DNA of 19,709 nt from Podochytrium sp. JEL0797 (GCA_027596195.1 JADGJG010000443.1:1-19709), one strand, 5' to 3'. Positions 1-9,540 are shown, counted from the first letter of the stretch. Made by a program: numbers and translations. The notes: generated by a model from the sequence alone, not told the origin.

Positions 1-115
1 CGCCGCCCCCCCCCGGCCGCCGCCCCCCCCCCCCCGCGCCGCCCCCCCCCGCCCCCCCGCCCGCCCCCCCCCCGCCCCCGCCCGCCGCCCCCCCCCCCCC
101 CCCCCCCCCCCCCCC
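1..115. repeat. C/G low-complexity tract at window start
   Basis: Almost every base is C, broken by isolated G residues or CG pairs, up to about position 115, where ordinary mixed sequence starts abruptly. No TTAGGG/CCCTAA-type telomere unit is present. The likeliest reading is a contig end with low-complexity or unreliable base calls. A real GC-rich subterminal repeat is possible but cannot be told apart here. Confidence 0.8.
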
Positions 116-499
116 AACTTCAAAACGCGGTTTGACGCAACGAGGGGCGTCTGTCAATACTTTCTAATTCATTCTCTGGAATAAACGTGCCAATTCCATC
201 GATTCTTGTCGAGGTCGCGTTCAAACGCGGAGGTCCACCCTTAAGAGTAGACACTGGGTGTGTCTCTGAGTGTCTCGTTATAATTCGTGGGGTCGTGAGT
301 GTCTCTGAGAGGTGCCTCTTGAAGTGTCGCCGAGAGGATATAGGTACAAGAGTTCAAAATGAATCAATAGTGTCTTGCTGGTTTGTTTGGCACCGGCCCC
401 TTATTTTTTCAAGGTTCTTCAAAAAGAACGCGAAAATAAGGGACGCCAAAACAAATGCACACCAACTCCAATCACTCGAACTTCAAGACCGAGATCCGC
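116..499. other. 5' intergenic region upstream of first gene
   Basis: No convincing gene is seen. An open frame at 187-546 is arginine- and serine-rich, overlaps the next gene in another frame and has no family resemblance. A short internal repetition of gtgtctctgag lies near 261 and 299. A CCCTTATTTT-containing block (397-411) resembles one upstream of the next paralogue (1137-1148) and may be a shared promoter element. Confidence 0.5.
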
Positions 500-1017
500 A
501 TGTCCCAGGATACAGACGAGCACGACTCTATTTACAAAGACTATGAACCCACGACGCGTGAGTCTTTTGGCGCGTTGGGACACCTGTGTGCCCCCCCTCC
601 CCCTTCCAAAGAGCTCACGAACCTCGAATTCAAAAAGCAGCGCTCACAATGATGCAATCCCTTTTCGATCGACTCCACCTCCACAAGTCACCGCATCATC
701 AACACGATCAGAGCCTCCTCCAACACTCCACCGCCAGTCGTCGGTCTTCCTTTACGGAGTTCTTTGACAAGTTGGAGCTTCGCAATGGGTTGGTCAATGA
801 TACTGCTTCGGTTGATGTTGCGCATGCGGGACTGGGCAAAAATGAGTCCGCACTTGCTGGGGTGTCGGGACCGTGTGGATCGAATGCGGATGTGGCACAG
901 GGATCAAGGGCCGGAAGATTTGGTGGACGTGAGGAGGGGAGGAGAGGGGGTAGGTTTGGGGATTGGGGTGGGAAGGATTCCAAGGTACGCTTGACAAATG
1001 GGCTTGTTTTTGAGTGA
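500..1017 (+). CDS. Hypothetical protein, member A of a tandem paralogous pair
   Basis: I do not recognise this family. The model has exon 1 at 500-557, an 80-nt GTGAGT..AG intron, and exon 2 at 638-1017, giving 145 aa. The splice is phase 1 and yields a Thr-Thr-Pro junction identical to that of the paralogue at 1223-1747, which supports both models. After the junction both proteins carry a short hydrophobic helix-like stretch (MMQSLFDRL here), then a block ending FFDKLELRNGLVN that matches FLDKFELKNGLVN in the neighbour, and both end in LVFE before the stop. The middle is rich in Gly, Arg and Ser, so it is probably disordered. No signal peptide or membrane segment is seen. An in-frame ATG at 455 would add 15 residues; 500 is preferred because the length then matches the paralogue (146 aa). 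Alternative acceptors 3 nt away are possible. Confidence 0.55.
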
Positions 1018-1222
1018 TGGGCTCGGTTGGTGCCTTCCTTTTTTCTCCATTACACATTCGACACATTCGAGAAATAGTGATGGTGCTGAAATAAATTCTC
1101 TTCATCCTGATCCCTGATCGTGCTTGGTTATGACGAGCCCTTATTTTCAGCCTCCAGTCACGCGTCTATTTTTATATATTAATAAAATTGAAAAAGTTAA
1201 AGCCCCAGCCAGACAAACCACC

Positions 1223-1747
1223 ATGGAAAAGGACAAGTTATCGCTCTACAGTGCAGATTATACCGACTCCCTGTCCGATCCCTCGTTGTCGTCCACCACG
1301 CGTGAGTATTACTTTCAATTGTCGATCGCTGGGCCGCCGCCCCCCTGTTCCACGTCTTGTTGAACCCAAAAATCAAATATCAAAGCAATCAACCTCCTCG
1401 TCAAATCCCTGATTGAAAGGATCAAGAGAACCGCCTCCAAAGCGACTCCTCTGGGACCCGGGCGTTCCCTCCCCGTTGCGAGTTTTCTTGACAAGTTTGA
1501 GCTCAAAAACGGGCTCGTCAATGTCGAGCCGCCATCCAGATTGTCGCGTGGGAACGGGAAGAGAGAGGCCACAAAGATCTTAGGGATCGAATTGCGCAAT
1601 GATCTTGTGTTTGATGGTCGGATTCCCGCTGAGACGCACGGATGTTCGGGCCCGGCCAAAGATGGACTCGTGAATCTTTTGGTTTATCATGACGAGGCTG
1701 AGGAACGCGGGAATGGGAAGAAGAGTGCGAGTTTGGTTTTTGAATGA
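1223..1747 (+). CDS. Hypothetical protein, member B of a tandem paralogous pair
   Basis: Unrecognised family; paralogue of the gene just upstream in the same orientation. Exon 1 is 1223-1301 and exon 2 is 1386-1747, separated by an 84-nt GTGAGT..AG phase-1 intron; the product is 146 aa. The start has a good context (accaccATGg). The protein has an acidic/serine N-terminus, a hydrophobic-basic helix-like segment after the junction (INLLVKSLIERIK), then three related blocks: FELKNGLVN, IELRNDLVF and KDGLVNLLV. It ends in SLVFE. The repeated ELxNGLV-like unit is the only clear structure, and it is shared with the neighbour. No signal peptide, transmembrane segment or catalytic motif is visible. 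It converges tail-to-tail on the - strand gene ending at 1883, across AT-rich sequence. Confidence 0.6.
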
Positions 1748-1882
1748 GATCCTCCTGTTTTTTTTCCAGTTTATTAAGTACATTCAATACGTTTTTCAAA
1801 GCTATAACATTCGATTCTGAAGTTTTTTTTATAAAATAAAATATCAAAAAATATATGATCTCATCCACTCCCAGAACTCCCT

Positions 1883-2900
1883 TCAGTTCGAGTTCTCAAA
1901 CAGATACTCCGACTCATTGACAGGCATGAACCTTCCCGTTCTCTGTCTCTTGCGGATGTTTCTCTGACGCACCAGCCACACTCCGAGTCCACACAAAAGA
2001 ATGAGACAGAAAATGACGATCGTGGCCGTGAATCCGGCGGAGAGACCGGGCTGACTAGCTCCCGGGGTTGGAGTTCCGTGCATTTGGATCTGGGTGGATC
2101 ATTTTTTTGTTTGGATCAGTATTTTTGATTGGTTTCGCGTGAGAGATAACAGCGGGCACACCAACCTCGTACACATTCATGACGCATCCGGTCGTACCCA
2201 CACTGGCTGGGCTGAAGTAGAAGGTTGCTCCACGCACGTTGTCAAAGGTTCCAGCGGGTGCCTGAGAGCTCAAGGCGCAAATGTCCCATTCGACCTGGGA
2301 CCCGCCGTCGTTCACGTTGGCTGAAGTGCAGAGTTTGTAGGAGGTGATGTCGACATCGCCGTAGGCTGTTTGGAGGACGACTTTGCTGGGACCTCCAGGG
2401 GCTGTGGGGAATGAAAGTCAGTTATCGCGGGATGAGTCGCGCATGCGTGGCAGCGGAATCAAATTTTTTTTTTTTGATTCCGGGGGTGTTCAAGCCGAGG
2501 GAAAAGAGAAACTCACTTGCGAGTTTGCCGTTGAGGACTGAGAAGGAGGTGATGGAGTTGTAACCTGCGCTGCCGTACCAGTCGGCCTTGATGCTGGATA
2601 ATGAGTTTAGAATGAGTTGATAATGCTTGGACTACTACAAGACACTCACGACTGCGGGCCACACGACGGGTCCAGTGCAGACTGCCAGTTGGTGAGATGG
2701 CTGTGTGGGTGTGTGTGAGAGGTAGAACGAAGCAAAGATAACCGCACTCACTTGGACTGGTCGTTTGCTGATGTCTGCTTCACCTCATCAACTCCACAGG
2801 TTCCCCCGTAGCAATTTGAACCCATGGGGTCCGTGCTCGAAGCCGTGAGGGACGAGATGGAAATCAACTCAGATGCGCCGAAGATGTTGGTGTTGGACAT
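1883..2900 (-). CDS. Six-cysteine discoidin-like single-pass membrane protein, copy 1
   Basis: Five exons on the - strand: 2900-2752, 2700-2650, 2593-2517, 2401-2166 and 2089-1883; 239 aa. All introns are GT-AG and 51-115 nt; the last uses a weak GTTGGT donor, supported by the same exon boundary in both paralogues. The N-terminal ~170 residues contain six cysteines (30, 35, 63, 117, 134, 165) conserved in all three tandem copies, plus LTASST, LTNWQSALD and an ADW after the third Cys. The domain closes with MNVYEIQMHG. This pattern resembles an F5/8-type C (discoidin) carbohydrate- or lipid-binding jelly roll; that is inference from pattern. A transmembrane helix (~190-212) is followed by an Arg/Lys-rich tail (RQRNIRKRQR), predicting an outside N-terminus. 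No N-terminal signal peptide is seen. An in-frame upstream extension exists but is highly basic and unlike a signal peptide. Confidence 0.72.
2454..2482. repeat. Perfect 10-bp inverted repeat inside intron 3 of membrane-protein copy 1
   Basis: CGGAATCAAA (2454-2463) and TTTGATTCCG (2473-2482) flank a 9-T loop, forming a perfect hairpin in the 115-nt intron 2516-2402, the longest intron of this gene. Confidence 0.85.
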
Positions 2901-3281
2901 TGCTGGATGCTGCTGTTGTCGAGATGCTGTTCGTTCGGAGATTGATTTGTTTCGGCGGACGAAATTTTTTCTTTTTCTTCCGGCCCATGCACGGGATGAG
3001 TCTTTCCGCTCTTTGCTTTTCGCCCAGGCCGTGCCATGCACTGCCACAACAAAGATTCTTGCCAAGGATCCTGCAAGGATCCTGTCCTTTGCTTTCGTTC
3101 AAGATTGAAATACAAACTGGGCAAATGGAGGAAGAAGGACTTCAAGATTCTTACTATTCCCTTGAGGTCTCGTTGGACAAACACACACATCAGAGAAGCG
3201 GCAGCAAAATAATATTCATGACCTTATGACAAATCAAAACAAAAACAGCGCAAAAAACAACGCGTTTTGCCGTCTCTCCAT
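2901..3281. other. Intergenic region between membrane-protein copies 1 and 2
   Basis: This is presumably the promoter of copy 1 plus the 3' region of copy 2. It holds a short direct repeat, AAGGATCCTG twice around 3064-3083. Open frames here on both strands are short and basic and have no paralogue support. No RNA gene is seen. Confidence 0.5.
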
Positions 3282-4185
3282 TCACGCACGTTCATTTGCC
3301 CACAACTCCAACGACTCCCAACCCCCCGACGGCTGATTCAACCATCTCGCAGCACCTTTACGCAAATTCGCGCGACGGATAAAGCAGAGCGCGCCGATCC
3401 CGATGATGGCCAGGACGCCCAAAATGATTCCAATCACAGCGCCGACTGAGAGACCTTGCGTGCTTTGGTCGGGGGTTGCGATGCCGTATATTTTCATCTA
3501 GGGGGTGGAGGTGGGTATGAGATTGGGAGGTGGTGGTGGAATCGGGGACATACCTCGTAGATTCCCATTCGGCAGCCTTCAGAACCATCCTCATTCGTAG
3601 GGTTAAACGTAAACTGGGCGCCCACAGTGTTGTCATACGTTCCATCCGGAACCAACGATGAGTCTGAGAGAGTGCAAATATCCCAAGCGACGGGGTTCCC
3701 GCCGTCGTTCACGTGCGCGCGCGTGCACAGGAGGTGGCTCGACACGTCGATGGTGGAGCCGTCGAGTTTTTTGAATGTGAGTTGGTTTGTGGGGACGTTG
3801 GCTGTGCGTTGGTGGGTTGGTGTTAATTGATGTCTGGGTTTCGTGTTTGGAATTTCGGGGTTGCTTTACTTGTGTTGGTGTCGAAGAGGACTGAGAGACT
3901 CGAAATGGATTGGGGTGTGACGGCGTTGCCCCAATTGGCAGTGATGATTTGGTTGACGCATGATCCGTCTGATTTAATCACATCGTTAGCAATCATTTGA
4001 AAGGGGGAGGGGGAGGGAGTACCAGACATCCATTCCGTCAAGTGGTTGTTTTGGTCGTTTGGCGATGTCTGTTTGACATTCTCGATTGAGCAAGTGCCGG
4101 CATAACAGTCGGATCCTTTCCCGTGGGTGGTAGAGGCGGTGAGCGAAGCGAGACTGATGAGGTCAACGGATGCAAAGACGGACAT
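3282..4185 (-). CDS. Six-cysteine discoidin-like single-pass membrane protein, copy 2
   Basis: Four exons: 4185-4023, 3968-3870, 3801-3554 and 3497-3282; 241 aa. The last two introns (68 and 56 nt) match in position and phase the last two of copy 1. The first is a 54-nt, stop-free, multiple-of-three intron (4022-3969), called because its removal aligns the region with the paralogues (WMS-DGSC). The six cysteines (27, 32, 58, 113, 130, 164) match copy 1, as do LTAST, HVNDGG and CRMGIYE followed by MKIYG, which looks like the closing strand of a discoidin-type fold. The transmembrane helix is about residues 187-210, followed by RRANLRKGAARW and an acidic/Trp-containing tail. There is no signal peptide. 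The ATG at 4185 aligns with the starts of the other two copies; an upstream in-frame ATG at 4221 is less likely. Confidence 0.72.
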
Positions 4186-4411
4186 TTGGGAGAGAGTATT
4201 TAGCAGGTTGCTTTTTTGCAAGGGTGGCGAGTGAGATGGGGAAGTGTGGCAGTGAATTTGCGTGGCAGTGCAATTGCTTGGGCTGCAGGGACTGGGCGAA
4301 ATGAAATTCTAATTCGCACGCGTTTCCAATGATCACCAAATTTGATATCACCTTTGAATTTAAATCTATTATTAATATTTCCCCTTTTAATTCTCAACTC
4401 AGAGTGCGATT

Positions 4412-5288
4412 TTATCCAGTCAAAAAAAACTCATCCCGCGATCCCCTTCCGCCACCACCGTTCAAATACCGCCCCGCCCGCCTCCTCTTTGCCAAATTCA
4501 TTTGCCTCATCCAACACACCGACGCGACCGCGACTCCAATCAACGCACATATCACGATCCCAGCAATCGCCCCGGGACTCAGGGCGGCTGTGGAGTCTGA
4601 TGGTAGCGAGGCCAATCCATTGCCTACTCCGCCTACTATTGGACCGAGTGCAGGAATGTCTCCTGAAGCGGAGAATGGGTGCGCGATCAAACTGATCTGT
4701 TTGACGTTTTTTTGTTGTGAATTCCTCTAACTCGGACACACAGAACACACACACACACACACACGCCCCTCCCCCCCCAAAAAAATGATTAATCACCTCA
4801 TGAATGTTCATCTGACACCCACCCCCGCCCCCAGGTTCCACCAAATCCCACGTAAAATTCGCGCCCGTCATTCCCGCCATTCCTCCCGTTTTGAACGAGC
4901 AGAGGTCGTATCGCACAACATTCCCCGAATCAATCACAGAAGTCAGCGAGCACAACACGAGCCCGGAAGCGATCGCGTCAACGAGTTCACCCGTTGAGCT
5001 TGTGAGTGTGAGATTGTGTGTGATTTTCGGGCCGTCGAATGTGAACCCGAGTGGGCCGTAGAGGATCGAGAAGGAGACGGGGGTGTATGCGCCTTGGGTG
5101 GACCAGTCGGCGTAGATCCATTGAGGGGAACAGGTGGGGTCGAGGGCGGATTGCCAGAGGGTGAGGTGCGTTGAGAGGTCGTCGGGGGACGAAGCGCGGA
5201 TATTGGTGACTTGGCAGGAGGTGGTGGTGCAGAGGCTTGTGGAGGAGGCGGTGAGGGTTGCGGAGTGGATCAAGTCGAGTGTGGTCAT
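4412..5288 (-). CDS. Six-cysteine discoidin-like single-pass membrane protein, copy 3
   Basis: Two exons: 5288-4797 and 4696-4412, separated by a 100-nt phase-0 intron; 258 aa. The intron sits exactly where copies 1 and 2 have their last intron, after the conserved Tyr/His-Glu. The upstream introns of the other copies are absent, so the whole extracellular-type domain is one exon. Six conserved cysteines lie at 20, 25, 53, 113, 130 and 158. LTASST, LTLWQSALDPTC and QWIYADW give the clearest discoidin-like signature of the three. A Gly/Ser/Pro-rich linker leads to a transmembrane helix near residues 208-228 and then a basic cytoplasmic tail (NLAKRRRAGR). There is no N-terminal signal peptide. 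The intron holds an (AC)n run at about 4738-4764 on the + strand. Function is unknown; a surface recognition or adhesion role is inference only. Confidence 0.72.
4738..4764. repeat. (AC)n microsatellite in intron of membrane-protein copy 3
   Basis: Near-perfect AC dinucleotide run on the + strand, followed by a short C-rich then A-rich stretch, all inside the single intron of the - strand gene. On the transcribed strand this is a GT-rich intron body. Confidence 0.85.
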
Positions 5289-5526
5289 GGGGAGTGGACG
5301 AGTGGGAAAAAGAAAATTGAAAAAAAAATTATGTCCACCACGTGCGTTTCGAGAGTGCGAACTGCAACGTCCCTAGCTGGCAACAGCTCCTTAACCTCAC
5401 TTTTAATACGCGAACAAGATTAAGCACCGTGCACTATTTCAAAAAGAATCGCTGAAAACGGTTGTTTTCAAATCTTCATAATTTATTCCTCGACTTGCAT
5501 GCACCACCCTCCAGTCTCCTCCATAT

Positions 5527-8500
5527 TCACAAATTCAAATCCCCCCACATCCCACAAACAGTCACCCCAAACCCAACAACCCCAAACTCAGGCTGCAACG
5601 CCCTCGCCTCTTCAACCTTCAACACCCGCAAGTGCGATACAACGTTTTCAAAGTGTCGCGTTACGGTGTCTGGGATTTCTGAGCCTGTGGAAGAGGAGGA
5701 GGCCGGAGAGAAGATGGAGGTCGGGAGAGTTGCGGGTTGGTAGGGTTGGTATGTGTGTTGATTTTGTTGTTGTTGGAGAATGTGTTGGTGGATGAGGTCG
5801 AGGAGGGAATTGATGTGTCGGATTGTAATCTAGAAAAGGGAGAGGGGGGGAGGGGGGGGGGGTAATTTAGCAAAAGTTAGCAATTAAACCAAAAAACCTC
5901 ACCGTATCCACTCGATCCTGATACAACACCACATACTGTTCCAAAATCCACACAAACAAATCCATCTTCACACCGGGGTCCAACACCCCCTCCGCGATTC
6001 GCAACGCGCGTTGCAAACATTCGAGCACTCGCGCAGCGTTGCGGTACCCTTTCGTGCATTCTTTCAACGCGTCTTCTTTTGCAGTGGTGGGTGCGGGTGA
6101 TTTGCCAAACAAATCTTCCCGTATCTTCATGGCTTCCATCTCATCCGCCGTCGCGTCAGATTCTCCACCCTTTACCCCCGTTTCCTCAACAACCAATCCA
6201 ACCCGCGCCCCCACATCCTCCCCCTCAATCCCCCAAAACAACCGCGAAACAGCCACAAAAGCACGCACCTGTTCCTCCCGCCTCAACAACCGTGAACAAT
6301 ACCCCACCACCCGATCCACCACGACTTCATACGTTTCCACAGGAAGTATCGTGACGCTCGAGAGGGTTGCAATGATTTGATGGATGTAATGCGATTGCGT
6401 CGTGCTTCGTGGGGAGATGGCGTCTTCGTATAACCCGAGTGCGGACGTGAGGAATTCGTGGGATGCGGAGGCGTGGCCGGATGTGTTGGCGGTGGTGCAG
6501 GCGGTGAGGAAGAGGTGGAGGGCGGTTTCGGGGGAAGGGGGGAGGGTGGATGTGAAGAGGGGTGGGGCGTTGTGGTAGTGGTCTGTGGTGGTGGAGTCGT
6601 GTGGGGTGTAGGGTTTCGCGGTGGAGAGGGCGGTGATGGTTTCGCTGGTGAAGTGGTAGGTGGAGAGGAGGCGGTGGGAGAGGGTTTTGTCCTGTTTTTT
6701 TTTGTGAGGGGGATTGAGTGAGGGGGTTGGTGACAAGTGAGGGTGAGTGGGGTGGGGGAGGGCTTACCGACATGGTCGAATCACCCAAATAGTTTTGAAC
6801 CACCCGGAAGCAGCGGTAAATAAACGGCGGGAGCGTGAATCGGATTCGCACGTCTCCCCCAGTCCCCAAATACTGCCGCAACAAGGCCATCAACTTTTGA
6901 CCACAGAAAAAACACGAGTTAACACACACACACCCATGAAATTCCACACACAACACACATAGAATACAAACCTCCAAATCCTCATCCGGCCCACCCTCCC
7001 GCGTCCCCACACCCTGAACCAACCGCGCAACAAGCTCCTGCTCTTCCACAATCTCATCCCAATCCAACGCCACCTCCCCCACACCAGACTCATCCTCCCC
7101 CGAATCCTCCTCCACCACGCCCTTGGCAGGTTTCAAAGTATACCGAACCGCACCACACACGTTCCCGTCCACGCAATCGGTTACGAGCACGCTGCAGAGT
7201 TCGCCAAAGACGGCTTCGACGCCGGATGCGGTGGAGATGAGAAAGTCGGAGGTGGTGGAGGCGGTGACCATTGCGCGGGCGATCGAGTTGGCGACGGTGC
7301 GTCGTGAAGTGTGTGGTAGGAGGCGGAGGAGGTGTGTGTAGTTCCCGCATCGGGCGACGGGGGTTGTGGAGGTTGTTGGGCGGGTCGGGTGGGGCTCGAT
7401 GAGGGAGTTGTGTGGGTGGGAGTGTGGCGGTGGGGTTGTGGAGGTGGGGTGGGGTTTCGTGCTCGAGGGGAGGGTGAGGAGGAGGAGGGGGTTGTGGGAG
7501 TAGGTTTCGATGGGGGCGAGGAGGAGGTGGAGGATGGAGGTGGTGGTTTTGGGGTCTTTGGTTTCGAATCTTTTTTATGCGCGCGGGGGGAAAGATGAGC
7601 TGGGCGGTGTAGAAAGGGGGGGAAGGGTTTCACCTTTTTGCCAAGAGATACCGGGATTTGGCAAAGCCTAATATTTGGTCGATAAAGTCGAGGCGGTCCG
7701 GGTAGCATTTGAGGGAAAGGTTCATGAGGGGAACCAGCAGTGAAGCAATGTCTTGCAATACAAATTCGTTTCGAAGCTGGGAAAATTCAAGTCAGACGTT
7801 GGATTCGAGGACGTGCAAAACAAAGCGGGTTTGTGGAGGGGGTTACCGTTACGAGCGTCGTGATTTGTTCGAAAAAGAGGCCAAATAGCGGGATTTCATC
7901 GGGAATCCCGCTTTCTGAAACAACGGGCGTCTCTTGGTTCGATTCTGAAATGTAAAACGAAAACGGTAAACTCAAAACGCGAGATTTGAATTCGCCAAAA
8001 GGCAGGGAAAACACACACACGCATGCATACACACACACACATGCACGCGTGCACACGCATTCACACAAATACAAACACGTATATATACACACCTGGTGTC
8101 TTTGAAATCACTCGCCGAGCCTCCTCTGCTTCCTCCTTCATTCGATCCGCATACGAAATGAATCGATCCATCAAGCCAATAATGCTCTTTTTCACACTCG
8201 TGGCTTTCGACAATTGACTCGATGCGGAGAGGAATATGTCGAGGGTTCGAAAGTGAAATTCTTCGGGAAACACCTTTGGATGAGAAATCAGAATTAGCGA
8301 GGGGCGATTGCCCAACAAAATACAGGCAAAAGAACCTGGATGATAATGTCCATGAGATAGTCTTGGGCAATGGGGTCTTTGCAGTTAACGATTTCTCCGA
8401 GAATCTGGGGCAGGACCATCTACAACCAAATGTCAACAACGGACTTTAAAGCCGCGCAAATAAAGGCTCACGTTCTTGTAATCCTCCCAGCCGAGGTCAT

Positions 8501-9287
8501 CCAGCTGACTCAAGCGAACCAGACCACTGCCCACAATGACGCACAACTCGCGGCGTTCAACCTCGCGCTTGTCTCGTTCGCTCGAATGGCCAATATACTG
8601 CAGACGGACCCACAGCTTGTTGATTTCGATAAAGTTGTGCAGCAGAAAGTGGATGGATGTCTGCAGGGTTCCTTGTGGACTGATACGAGATGTGTTAACG
8701 ACATTGTGTTTTAGAAATGGTACGCACCCGTCCTCAGTGTGGTTTGGCAAGTGGTCCCTTGTCATGACGCTCAGATAGTATCTCAGAAAGAGGCCGCGCA
8801 TCGGATGCTGGACGCCCTTTGCCATTTCGAGCATGTCTGTGAGGAGTTCCTTGACGGGCACCTGCTCGCCCTCTGAGGCCGCCACGCGCAGCTGGACAGC
8901 GCCCACAGTGAGCATCAGATAGAGACGCGGCACAATGTTCCCCGCGTACTGAACAAGTTCGTAGAGATCTGCCAGGGCGTGTTCCTTGGCGACGTGGCCG
9001 TCAAAGAGGCGCTGCGCCAGAAACGACAGCGCGTCAAACACGGCCATGTAAAGTTCGTAGTAGTTGCGCGGCGACAGCAGAGACGTCCGCAGCGTCGCCA
9101 GCATCAGCGCCGCGTGGCGGAACCCGTCCATCACAGCGCCCTTTTCGAGGCTGCGCCGCATCGACGCAGAGTGTTGTCTAACGAGGGCCAGGCTGGCGGC
9201 CAGAACTTCGCCTTGGCTGCTTTTGCTGTTTGCCGCATCGCTGCCCGTCGAGTGTGTGGACTGCGCCGAGGGTGCGCGCGATGTCAT
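5527..9287 (-). CDS. VPS35: Vacuolar protein sorting-associated protein 35 (retromer core)
   Basis: Core subunit of retromer, the coat that recycles transmembrane cargo from endosomes to the Golgi or plasma membrane. Ten exons: 9287-8728, 8679-8472, 8419-8336, 8273-8093, 7944-7847, 7776-7634, 7569-6972, 6893-6768, 6691-5903 and 5829-5527; 1029 aa with all phases consistent. Family landmarks appear in order: LSPRNYYELYMA, DLYELVQYAGN, the PRLYLM motif (residues 120-125) that contacts VPS26 and Rab7, VQHPMRGLFLRYY, INKLWVRLQ, GLVRLSQL, NCKDPIAQDYLM, FPEEFHFRTL, LKCYPDRLDF, IRFTLPPF, ALGLYEDAIS and RVLECLQRALRIA. It is longer than human VPS35 (796 aa) because of a Pro/Thr/His-rich stretch in exon 7 and acidic inserts in exons 7 and 9. 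The 48-nt intron 1 and 78-nt intron 7 are stop-free multiples of three. Exon boundaries in the low-complexity part of exon 7 are the least certain. Confidence 0.96.
8010..8092. repeat. Alternating purine-pyrimidine (CA/TA/CG) tract in VPS35 intron 4
   Basis: About 80 bp dominated by alternating purine-pyrimidine steps: CA runs, GCATGC, ATGCACGCGTGCAC and GTATATATAC. It fills the donor half of the 148-nt VPS35 intron 4 and ends at the splice donor. Such tracts can adopt Z-DNA and give a GU-rich intron in the transcript. No coding explanation applies. Confidence 0.8.
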
Positions 9288-9380
9288 TTTTGTTTTTGTT
9301 TTTTGTTTTGCTTATAATTTTGACGTATTGATTATTTAAAAAACTCATTCTCTCACTTTTTTAAGGACATCTTTTCGAGC

Positions 9381-9540
9381 CACATGAAATAATGTAACGC
9401 GTATAAATAACGCGTCTCAAGTTCGAAATGGCGTGCCCCCGTTGCTTTTCGCATTCATGCGTGGTAGGATGTGGTTCCGCAAAAATTCCGTTGGCGCGTT
9501 TTTTATGTCTGGAGGTGCGAATGTGGAGGGTGATGCGTTT
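9381..9540. repeat. Direct repeat, unit 1 of 2
   Basis: Aligns with 9668-9826 at an offset of about 289 bp. Shared blocks include ATAACGC, TCTCAAGTTC, GCTTTTCGCAT followed by CATGCGTGG, AGGATGTGG, TTCCGCAAA, TCCGTTG, TGCG/GCGC-TTTTT and TGTCTGG. Differences include substitutions and small indels, so the duplication is old. Minus-strand open frames through both units show parallel peptides but lack other signs of coding. Confidence 0.75.

Noticed and set aside
1..115. Telomere
   Set aside because: No TTAGGG-like or other regular unit; only irregular C/G.
187..546. 119-residue open frame before the first gene
   Set aside because: Overlaps the supported exon in another frame, has no recognisable motif and no counterpart upstream of the paralogue.
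2442..2453. CATGCGTGGCAG shared with the repeat near 9746-9757
   Set aside because: Only 12 bp match and no flanking similarity; may be chance.
2901..3065. N-terminal extension of membrane-protein copy 1 starting at 3065
   Set aside because: The extra 55 residues are strongly basic, do not form a signal peptide after the first few residues, and the other two copies start at the same aligned point as the ATG at 2900.
4329..4730. + strand 133-residue open frame
   Set aside because: Antisense to the last exon of membrane-protein copy 3; no motif.
8979..9339. + strand open frames of 112 and 91 residues antisense to VPS35
   Set aside because: They lie opposite the most conserved part of VPS35 and are explained as codon-bias shadows.
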